NCBI RefSeq assembly: GCF_019112545.1 | Contig: NW_025064881.1 | Span: 651,331-715,330 of the forward strand | Direction: 5' to 3' | Length of the DNA stretch: 64,000 nucleotides | From: Guyanagaster necrorhizus | Taxonomy: Eukaryota > Basidiomycota > Agaricomycetes > Agaricales > Physalacriaceae | Part shown: piece after piece, positions 24,129 to 32,094 of the stretch | Numbering within the stretch: the stretch's first letter is position 1 | Layout: the number at the start of each line of letters is the position of its first letter | Notes under the pieces: model-generated | Seen by the model: the letters and a program-made list of their open reading frames with translations, nothing else | Database searches by the model: none | What the model was told of the DNA's origin: nothing | Made by a program: the position numbers and the translations under genes

Positions 24129-24887
24129 ATGCCGCCAGTAACCACCGCAGACTTAAATCACGACTTCTTCGAGTTAATAGCTTCCATCATCGGAACATTG
24201 CTCGGTCTCCTAGCTATCATCACCCTTTGCCGCGGACGACAATCAGTAGCAGCTTGGATAGTCAGGCACTATCAAGCATTCCAGCACATCCAGCAGATTC
24301 TACGCAACGTAACCTCCGATCTTCCTTTCCATGACATCCCCCCCTCCGCCAGAACGTCCTTCTTCCCACAAGGGGGACCCATACCAGAAACCGGGAATAG
24401 TGACCCGGATCAGAGGAGCCTTCACGAGGAGGAAGGACCAGAACACCCCCGACGACACGGCAGAGACCGCCACCCTGCTCTCACAGGGTTCCGGAACCCG
24501 TGGACGACAAACGTCGCTCAGGAGCCCGCCGAGGTCTCCAACTACGTCACTCCGGCCGGCTCCCCCGAGCATTCCGCCTCCCCAATTCCCTCAGGGATTG
24601 GAAACCATGCTCGGGACTCCCTTGATGCCGCTCGGATGGCTTCAGGACCCCACGAAAGTCCCCACTCCCCCCAGAACCCCCCCGAGACCCCCACCAAGCC
24701 CAACTCCGACCCCAGCCCGTCCATCAGCAGGCTGGGGGTCGACAACCCGCGGGGAAGAACAATCCACCCCGACTATGACAATGCAGACATTGCTATCTCG
24801 GCGGCAGGAGATCCCTACCGACATCTCCACGAGGGAAGCGGGCCCGAGGACGGGACCGCCAGCAAAAGGGGAAGAGCCACGACGTGA
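24129..24887 (+). CDS. Gy1 ORF0: leader ORF with one predicted membrane helix
   Basis: Frame starting at ATG 24129, 57 bp after the LTR. It begins MPPVTTADLNHDFFELIASI and continues through a hydrophobic helix (about residues 15-34, ending AIITLC), a basic patch (RGRQS) and AWIVRHYQAFQ. Copies A, B, E and Gy2 carry the same ORF with substitutions that keep the pattern. In B, E and Gy2 it stops at about 75 codons, just after the gag start. In Gy1 no stop occurs there and the frame stays open to 24887, overlapping gag by 557 nt with a Pro/Ser-rich tail. That tail is probably incidental, so the conserved part is the first 76-80 codons. I recognise no family. A gag- or envelope-related role is not supported. 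Confidence 0.6.
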   Translation: MPPVTTADLNHDFFELIASIIGTLLGLLAIITLCRGRQSVAAWIVRHYQAFQHIQQILRNVTSDLPFHDIPPSARTSFFPQGGPIPETGNSDPDQRSLHEEEGPEHPRRHGRDRHPALTGFRNPWTTNVAQEPAEVSNYVTPAGSPEHSASPIPSGIGNHARDSLDAARMASGPHESPHSPQNPPETPTKPNSDPSPSISRLGVDNPRGRTIHPDYDNADIAISAAGDPYRHLHEGSGPEDGTASKRGRATT

Positions 24888-27384
24888 AGAATCATACACC
24901 GAATATTCCCAGAGTGGGATCTTGCCGTTCCCTTCGATTACGATGAGGCAGTACGGCAGCAGCAGCAGCAGCAGCAGCAGCAGAATCAGAACCGAGAGGA
25001 AGAGATCAGGCGAACCCAGGAGGAGCTCCCCGACTATGTCCGAGAAGAGGCCCGAGAGCAGTACGAGGCCGCAGAGTATGACAGGCAGGGAAGGGCACGA
25101 AGAAGGATGGAGGAGGTTGAGAGGATGGGGTCAGCCTCCCCTAGGGAGTATGAGCTCCATACCGATACCGGATCTTCTTTCAGAGAGCCCGATTCCGACA
25201 GTGACCCATGGACAGGTCCCACCAGCATCGTCAGCTGGGACGAGGCCATCAGGCGAGGAAATGCCGAAAGGCCCCGACCCGCCACCCTCGAATATCCTGC
25301 CCGCACCGACACCATCTCCTCAGACGCCGATTCCGTCCTCGGAGCCTACGGGCTCCGAGTACCCGACAATGCCCACGTCCCCGACAGGGCTCTCCAGCGA
25401 TTCCTGGGCAGCAGGGTCGCTCGACAGTTCCTTAATCCCGAGTTCCAGCGACTCTTCAGCGTCTATAGCCGAGAACTGGAGGAGACAAGAGCGCGCGGCG
25501 GGACGCGCTATAGCAGACTCAGGAGTCCTCCCATCACCCGAACAAGCAGTCGAGGAGGTGACGGACCAAGCACCCAAGTCAACGGGAGGGTCTCCGACGA
25601 CCCTTCGACCAGTTGTGCCGTCCATCTACGACCAGCCCGTCAGTTCCCTCCTCGAGGAAGAGGACAGCGGGGACGAGGGTGACGAGGAGGATGACGAGGA
25701 CAGTGATGACCCATACCGACGACGACTGGAACGAGCAGGAGAAGACACGGACGAAGAGGCACTGCAAGAGGAGATTGAAAGAGCCAGGAACAGGGAGTAC
25801 CAGGAGCTGTACGAGCAGGGGAGGAACTACTTATGGCAGGACAAGCGCTGGCAAGCGACGTCCTTAGGACTTGAATATAGGTATGCAGAGGGCACTGAAA
25901 AAGAAAGGGTTTTACAGTATGCCGCGACGGAATACGTGTGGAAAGAGTACGGGCAGTGGCATCCAGAGGATCCGCTCGTGCCGATACCCCCATATTGGCC
26001 CGTTAGCAAACCAAAGGCACCGGCACCAATGCCACGTACTCCCCCCATCCAGCTGAAACGAGCGATCTATGTCGCTCCCTCTATCCGGAGTCGGGCCGAA
26101 GACAGCCCGTCCATCCGAAGTACGGCATCACAGCTTATCCGAACCAGAGAACAACCGGCCTGGCAAGCCACTCAAACCCAGAACCCCTGGACCGGCAAAG
26201 GAAGCCGGCTTCTCGGCGGACAACCTCCCCCGGACCAAGCAGAATCAAGCGGAAAAGATCCCGTTTGGGATGACCCCGAAGCGGTCTGCCTCGGATTTAC
26301 GGTACGGGATGGAGTAATTGTCCGGGTCGTCGACCCAAAGGGAAGCCCGGTCGCTGACGACAATTCCCTACACTTCTTCCCCGGGCCACCGACAGAATGG
26401 AAACAACCGCCATTCGGCGAATGGCCTAACCCGATGGGTGCACTCCCGGTCAACACCAACGTCTTAGCATGTCACCCTGACCTCCTTCGAAAGCCCCGCC
26501 CCTTTAAAGGGGCCTCGGATGACATCGACCGATTCCTGGTGGACTGCGAACAATACTTCGAGGTTTATATTGGGTACATCGGTACCGATATGAACAAGGT
26601 CGCCTTCGCTACCTCGTACCTAGAGGACAAAGCAAAAACGTGGTGGATCCTGATCTCCCCAAACTTCCGTTCCACCACTAGAGAACATTACCGATATCCC
26701 TGGTGGCCGGTATTCAAACAAATGCTGAACAACAAATTCATTGATCCCGCAGTACAGGAAGTACATAAACAGAAGATCAAGGAATACAAAATGGGAGATA
26801 AGGCGGCCATGGACTACTTCGACGAACTAGAGCGACTTGTGAAACTCGCCGGAATCAGGGAAGATACTGCGAATGACGGAAGGATGGTGGAGGCGCTCAA
26901 ACGAGGAGTTCTCTCCTCATACCTCACGATGATCTCGGCCATGGGCGTCAAAATGCTGATGCCTGTGGGATACGACGAGTGGAAGGAACGGATCATCGAG
27001 ATGTATAAGGAGCGACAATGGCAGAAAGCGGAGGCAACGACGCTGCAAGAATATTCCAAGAAGTCGACCCCGTCAACCCCGAGCAAGTCGGGGCAAACTG
27101 CCGGGAAATCATCGGAATCTCCTCTCACGCCGAGCTACGGAAGTCAAAAGACCGGGACGGGGACTACGTATACCGGTGCTGGTAAACCAATGGACATCGA
27201 TCGAATGAAGAAGGAAGGGAAGTGCTTCAACTGTGGGTTGAAAGGCCACATGGCCAAAGACTGCCCAAAGAAGAAGCGAACCCATGAGGACATACGAGCA
27301 CAGATTGCCGAGTTGCAGAAGGAGGATGAAGCATTGGGCAAGGAGACAAAGGTTGAGGAGGTAAAAGACAAGGCCGATCAGTGA
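24331..27384 (+). CDS. Gy1 gag polyprotein
   Basis: 1017-residue gag, uninterrupted. The start is chosen at ATG 24331 (MTSPPPPERP) because Gy2 and E start gag at the same place. About 700 residues of Pro/Ser/Glu-rich, low-complexity sequence precede a retrotransposon capsid-like domain at about residues 720-900 (YFEVYIG, SYLEDKAKTWW, FIDPAVQEVHKQ). A CCHC zinc knuckle lies at Cys965-Cys968-His973-Cys978 (CFNCGLKGHMAKDC), followed by a Lys/Glu-rich tail. The protein would form the particle and bind the RNA. The stop TGA (27382-27384) overlaps the pol frame, which is shifted by -1. The gag is unusually long for a Gypsy element, mainly through the N-terminal region. Confidence 0.9.
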   Translation: MTSPPPPERPSSHKGDPYQKPGIVTRIRGAFTRRKDQNTPDDTAETATLLSQGSGTRGRQTSLRSPPRSPTTSLRPAPPSIPPPQFPQGLETMLGTPLMPLGWLQDPTKVPTPPRTPPRPPPSPTPTPARPSAGWGSTTRGEEQSTPTMTMQTLLSRRQEIPTDISTREAGPRTGPPAKGEEPRREESYTEYSQSGILPFPSITMRQYGSSSSSSSSRIRTERKRSGEPRRSSPTMSEKRPESSTRPQSMTGREGHEEGWRRLRGWGQPPLGSMSSIPIPDLLSESPIPTVTHGQVPPASSAGTRPSGEEMPKGPDPPPSNILPAPTPSPQTPIPSSEPTGSEYPTMPTSPTGLSSDSWAAGSLDSSLIPSSSDSSASIAENWRRQERAAGRAIADSGVLPSPEQAVEEVTDQAPKSTGGSPTTLRPVVPSIYDQPVSSLLEEEDSGDEGDEEDDEDSDDPYRRRLERAGEDTDEEALQEEIERARNREYQELYEQGRNYLWQDKRWQATSLGLEYRYAEGTEKERVLQYAATEYVWKEYGQWHPEDPLVPIPPYWPVSKPKAPAPMPRTPPIQLKRAIYVAPSIRSRAEDSPSIRSTASQLIRTREQPAWQATQTQNPWTGKGSRLLGGQPPPDQAESSGKDPVWDDPEAVCLGFTVRDGVIVRVVDPKGSPVADDNSLHFFPGPPTEWKQPPFGEWPNPMGALPVNTNVLACHPDLLRKPRPFKGASDDIDRFLVDCEQYFEVYIGYIGTDMNKVAFATSYLEDKAKTWWILISPNFRSTTREHYRYPWWPVFKQMLNNKFIDPAVQEVHKQKIKEYKMGDKAAMDYFDELERLVKLAGIREDTANDGRMVEALKRGVLSSYLTMISAMGVKMLMPVGYDEWKERIIEMYKERQWQKAEATTLQEYSKKSTPSTPSKSGQTAGKSSESPLTPSYGSQKTGTGTTYTGAGKPMDIDRMKKEGKCFNCGLKGHMAKDCPKKKRTHEDIRAQIAELQKEDEALGKETKVEEVKDKADQ
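24957..24983 (+). repeat. (CAG)9 microsatellite in Gy1 gag
   Basis: Nine uninterrupted CAG units. In the gag frame they are read as AGC and encode a run of eight serines. Confidence 0.85.
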
Positions 27385-28145
27385 GCGACTCCACTGAATC
27401 GGCCAGAGAACTTTATGGTGTGCAGGCATCTACCATTGAACGGGCTTATAATACCTCTGTAGTTACATCGCATTCAAATATACCCCGTACCACTATCACA
27501 CACCCTAAGGAGTCGCAGAACAAAACTCAAACGCCTACGGGCCAAACAAGGGCAGAGAGCCCGAAACAATGGCTCAAACCATTCGAAACAGAATGGACGT
27601 GGAGAGCCATCAAGGAAGCAGCCGATGAAAGCAAGGCAGCTGCAGCCCTACGTGGATGGGTACATCCGACAAGGACGGGAGAGGCTACCACCGAAAACAT
27701 CAGAGGGCTACAGATCGCAGAACGGAGTCAAGCGTTGGAGTGGCTAGATGAGTTAAAAGGACCACGAAAGTTCATCCAGAGAACCAAAACACCAGGAAGA
27801 GATCTGACCACCAAGGCCCAGATCGAAACCCTAACCAGCCGAACAAAACACTCAGTAACCGCTCTCATCGATAGCGGCTGTACTGGCAGCTCCATTAACC
27901 GAGCCTTCGTCCTCGAACACAGTCTTCCCACGTGATCTACTGCCGCCCCCATACCCGTATACAATGCCGACGGGACAAAGAATCAGGCCGGGTCAATCAC
28001 AGAATTCGTGGAACTCCAATTAACTATTGGAGATCATTCCGAATGAATCGACCTTGCCGTAACCGATCTCGGAACCAAAGAATTATTCCTGGGACACGAC
28101 TGGCTCATCCGGCATAATCTGCTCATTAATTGGAAAACCGGGCGG
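27381..28145 (+). pseudogene. Gy1 pol, protease part (two in-frame TGA)
   Basis: Pol frame, open from 27357 and overlapping the gag end by 28 nt in the -1 frame. A linker of about 155 residues is followed by the aspartic protease triad DSG in TALIDSGCTGSSIN (about 27856-27900). The frame is cut by TGA at 27933 and again by TGA in E-stop-IDL at 28044. Other copies have Arg or Trp codons at one or both places, so both are transition products. Between and after the stops, the protease C-terminus (LFLGHDWLI) is intact. The enzyme would process Gag and Pol. Confidence 0.83.
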
Positions 28146-30050
28146 GTGACGTTCGCACGATGTCGATGCAGGAAAATCCCATTTGAACTGCCTGACGAAG
28201 ATCCGGAAGACAGATGGGACGAAGAGATGGAGGACAGGGAAACCATCCTAGCAATCGACATGCAGGAAGAGCTCCACATCCAGGCAGTACACCATGCCAA
28301 CAACTTAGCCGCCAAAGCAAACGAGGGGAAGACGGAGAAGATGTTTGAAGAGATGGTACCTGAATGGGCGCGCGACTATCGAGACCTCTTTAAAAAAGAG
28401 AGTTTCGATGAACTCCCACGCTCAAAGCCCTGGGATCATGCGATCGAACTGATCCCCAATGCCAACGCCAACCTAGACTGTAAAACCTACCCTCTCGGTT
28501 ATCAGGAACAACAAGAGCTCGACCGGTTCCTAGAGGAGAACTTATCCTCCAGACGGATTCGACCGTCAAAGTCCCCCATGGCCTCCCCTTTTTTCTTTGT
28601 AAAAAAGAAGGACGGGAAACTTCGACCCGTACAAGACTACCGAAAACTGAACGAGATGACCATTAAAAATCGATATCCTCTACCTCTAATCTCGGAACTA
28701 ATGGACAAGCTCCGAGGGGCCAAGTACTATACCAAACTTGACGTTCGTTGGGGATATAATAACGTCCGAATCAAGGAGGGAGACGAGTGGAAGGCGGCAT
28801 TCAGGACCAACAGAGGGCTATTCGAACCGACAGTCATGTTCTTTGGCCTAACAAATTCCCCCGCCACCTTCCAGTGGATGATGAACGACATTTTCAAAGA
28901 TCTCATCGCCACGGGAAAAGTCACGATATACCTGGATGACATTCTTATCATGTCCAGAACCAAGGAGGAACACCGTAATCTGGTACGACGAGTACTCGCT
29001 CTCATGAGGAAGCACAAGCTATTCCTAAAAGCAGAGAAATGCGAGTTCGAGGTGTTAGAAACCGAGTATCTTGGAGTCATCATCGGAGAAGGAAGCATTC
29101 GAATGGATCCAGTTAAGGTAGCGGGAGTAACGGAATGGCTGACACCGACCAAGAAGAAGGAATTACAATCCTTCCTCGGTTTCACCAACTTCTACCGAAG
29201 GTTCATTCAGGACTACAGCAAGGTCGTTCGTCCAATGACACAGTTGACCGGGAACGCCCCATGGAGGTGGGGAGAACCCCAACAGCTCGCTTTTGAGGAC
29301 TTAAAACAGCGGCTGGCAGAGGACATAGTCCTCGCCATACCATTCCAGGAGGGGAAATTCCATGTAGAAGCTGACTCAAGCGAAGGAGCCATAGGTGCGG
29401 TACTATCACAGGAGCAGGATGAAAGGTGGCGACCGGTAGCATTCCTCTCAAAAGCCCTCACCGTTACGGAACGGAATTATGAGATCTATGACAAGGAGTT
29501 ACTCGCAATAATGCTTGCCTTGGAGGAATGGCGACACTACCTAATCGGGGCTGTCGCTACCTTTGAGATTTGGACGGATCACCAAAATCTCAGATACTTC
29601 CGCCAACCACAAAAGCTGAATCGCCGACAAGCCAGATGGGTAACCGAACTTGCTCAATACCAGTACACGCTCCATCACAAGGCTGGGGTCGCCAACAAGA
29701 AGGCAGACCTCCTTTCTCGACGTGCCGATCACGATCAGGGAACACATGATAACATGGAAGTCACACTTCTGCAACCGGAACATTTCTGTGCACTAATAAT
29801 GCCGATGGAAGAAGACATCCATGAACGCATCAGAAGTGCGACTCGAGACGCACGGCATTGGGATCAGAAGATTGCGGCTTCGCTTAATCATGAAAGGGGA
29901 TTGACGAAGGAAGGGGGAATGATTCGATATGATGGACGGATCTACGTCCCACGAATCCAAAGCCTATGCGGAGAAATCATTGCGACATGTCACGACCATG
30001 CAACGGCGGGACACCTGGACATTGCTAAAACCAAAGAGCTTGTCCTATGA
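28146..30050 (+). pseudogene. Gy1 pol, reverse transcriptase and RNase H
   Basis: Open stretch of 634 codons that continues the pol frame. A linker (KPWDHAIEL) leads into reverse transcriptase with FFFVKKKDGKLR, LDVRWGYNN, FFGLTNSPATF and the catalytic YLDD at 28929-28940. The connection is followed by an RNase H domain with its acidic residues in EADSSEGA (about 29366), KELLAI (about 29500) and TDHQNL (about 29572). The first half of the integrase finger (HDHATAGH) is at about 29990. The frame ends in TGA at 30048-30050, a decayed CGA. All catalytic motifs are intact, so RT and RNase H are sound as coded but have no continuous polyprotein. Confidence 0.88.
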
Positions 30051-31259
30051 AACTACTGGTGGCCCAAACTTGGCAATGATGTCACCGTCTACGTCAAGGC
30101 CTGCGAAACGTGCCAAAGGGGAAAGGCATCTACGCAATCGAAAGCAGCCCCCTTGCATCCGAACGAGGTACCCTCTCAACCATGGACCCACATTTCTGTG
30201 GACATGATCACCGGATTACCAGATTCCAATGGGTATGACGCGATCCTCGTCATAGTAGACCGATTCTCCAAGGCTATCATCCCGGTCGCCTGTTCCACCG
30301 AGTTGACCTCGGAAGGATGGGCGAAAATCCTACGAGACGAGGTCTATGCTAAGTACGGGATGCCACAAGTAATCATCTCGGACCGTGGTCCGCAATTTGT
30401 CTCGAAGTTCCTCGATGACCTCTACAAACTCCTGCATATCACACGCAACGCATCCACGGCGTATCATCCACAAATGGATGGTCAAACGGAACGGGCAAAC
30501 CAAGAAGTTGAAAAATACCTACGCTTATTTATCAACTACTGACAAGATGATTGGACTGAATGGCTCGCTCTCGCGGCCTTCCAACACAACAATAGAACAC
30601 ACTCCGCGACGGGAAAGACGCCCTTCTTCATCAATTACGGTAGACACCCTCTTGTCGCCCAGACAACCCATTCCAAAACGACAACGCCCGCATCGACAGA
30701 TTTCGCCACCACCATGGATAAAATCCATGCGGAGACGAAATGAGCACTCGAAAAAACAGTGCTTACAATGAAACAGCAGTATGACAAACATCGTCGTCCA
30801 GCACACAACTATGCCATCAACGACAAGGTGTGGCTGGACACAACAAATCTACACTTACCCCACCCAAAACGTAAACTCATGGATAAACGTACCGGACCCT
30901 TCCCAATTCTCGCAAAGGTCGGGGACGCCGCCTACAAGCTCCGTTTACCTGGAGCTTGGAAAATTCACGATGTCTTTAACGAGTCGCTGTTGACCCCATA
31001 TATTGCCCCCGCCTTCCCAAACCAGGAACGGCCACCACCACCCCCCCCAGACCTGATCGATGATGAGGAACATTACGAAATCGATCAAATATTAAATCAT
31101 AAACTGCGAAAAGTAAAAGCACGGGGGGGGGGCATGACAACAACCGTCGATTACCTGGTCAGTTGGAAGGGCTACAGGCCGGAATCCAACCAATGGATTA
31201 ACGAAAAATATATGGACGCGGACACTGCAATTCATGACTACGAACTATCCCTTAATTAA
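30051..31259 (+). pseudogene. Gy1 pol, integrase and chromodomain (two further TGA)
   Basis: Continues after the TGA at 30048. The Cys pair of the zinc finger is in ACETCQRGK. The DDE core has Asp at 30201-30203 (SVDMITG), Asp at 30381-30383 (ISDRGPQF) and Glu at 30489-30491 (QTER), with the last two exactly 35 residues apart. TGA codons at 30541 and 30741 break the frame. The GPF-type module follows (TGPFPILAKV, about 30890). The chromodomain is at about 31065-31259 (EIDQIL, VDYLVSWKGY, NQWI), ending at TAA. Chromodomain integrases of this clade bind modified histones and direct integration to heterochromatin. Confidence 0.87.
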
Positions 31260-31280
31260 GCCATCGGGACGATGGTCTTA

Positions 31281-31292
31281 AGCGGGGGGTAA
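31281..31292 (+). other. Polypurine tract of Gy1
   Basis: AGCGGGGGGTAA immediately upstream of the 3' LTR, the expected site for plus-strand priming. Other copies have AAGAGGGTAA-type versions in the same place. Confidence 0.75.
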
Positions 31293-31725
31293 TGTTACGA
31301 TTTATTCCTTTTTTCTCCTTTCTACCCCTATTTATGCTGAGTCAGAAGGCACAAGACCATGGGAAGCTTAGTCAGCACAACTAAAGCCTTCCATCGAGAC
31401 ATTATGACGGTCGTGCTCGACGACATACAATTGCCCTTTTATGTATGATAACGACGCTCCAGGACAACGAGCACAATGGACGCAGACACACATAATAAGC
31501 AGTAGTATAATTAGCAGACAACTGTACAGTATTTAAGAACGGCAGCTCTCGCTGGTATACCCCAGCTTCGAGCTAAAGTTTATACACACCATTCTACCTC
31601 GAGTCTACATCTGACCTTGGGTCACACGGAACGGATATACTCCAGTGAACTCCGGTGATTCCTCGAAGTGCGAAGGAACACCTGTTTATCACGTGTATTT
31701 GTTCATGTGACGCTTGGGCCTAACA
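31293..31725 (+). repeat. 3' LTR of Gy1
   Basis: 433 bp. It differs from the 5' LTR at eight bases located at six dinucleotides, each of which reads as a decayed CpG in one or both LTRs. It is followed by the CAAAG duplication. Confidence 0.95.
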
Positions 31726-32094
31726 CAAAGGCAGAAAGCAGAGTCCATGACATTCCAAGACTACCTGAAGAAAGCGACACCACAAACCTCATCTAAATTG
31801 GGAACAACTGCTGAGAAACCACAGGGAACCCCAATGGCTTCACCCCTCTACAGCATCCAAAAAATGAGCACTGGAACCACATACACCAGCACAGAGAAAC
31901 CAATGGATATAGATCAGCTGAAGAAGGAGGGGAAGTGCTTCAATTGCAGGCAAAAGGGACATATAGCCAAGGACTGTCCAAAAAAGAAGAGAACCAGGGA
32001 AGATATCCAAGCACAGATTGCTGAGTTACAGAAAGAAGATGAAGAACTTGGGAAGGAAACCAAGGTGGAGGAGATAAAAGACAGAGCCAACTAG
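31726..32094 (+). pseudogene. Gy2 gag, part 2 (zinc knuckle and C-terminus)
   Basis: Resumes the gag of Gy2 after Gy1. The stretch is open to its TAG at 32092-32094, with the CCHC knuckle CFNCRQKGHIAKDC and the Lys/Glu-rich tail (EELGKETKVEEIKDRAN). The whole segment is free of stops, so the knuckle region is intact as coded. Confidence 0.87.

Larger units (their letters stand above)
23640..31725 (+). mobile_element. Gypsy element Gy1, youngest and best preserved copy
   Basis: 8,086-bp chromodomain Gypsy element with 433-bp LTRs (23640-24072 and 31293-31725) and perfect CAAAG target duplications (23635-23639 and 31726-31730), inserted in the gag of Gy2. It contains a self-complementary primer-binding site, ORF0, an intact gag of 1017 codons, pol with five in-frame TGA codons, and a polypurine tract next to the 3' LTR. 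The copy keeps a CpG-rich composition unlike all its neighbours. The LTRs differ at eight positions, all accounted for by CpG transitions. Because pol is interrupted, the copy itself is probably not autonomous. Confidence 0.95.

Noticed and set aside
25107..25682. A 191-codon frame overlapping Gy1 gag
   Set aside because: It lies in another frame of the GC-rich gag and I see no counterpart in the other copies, so it is treated as incidental.
27933..30743. TGA as a sense codon (recoded Trp or Arg) in Gy1 pol
   Set aside because: Trp is encoded by TGG throughout and host genes end in TGA (dioxygenase, MAF1, 7TM-2, GH16). CpG decay of CGA explains the TGA codons.
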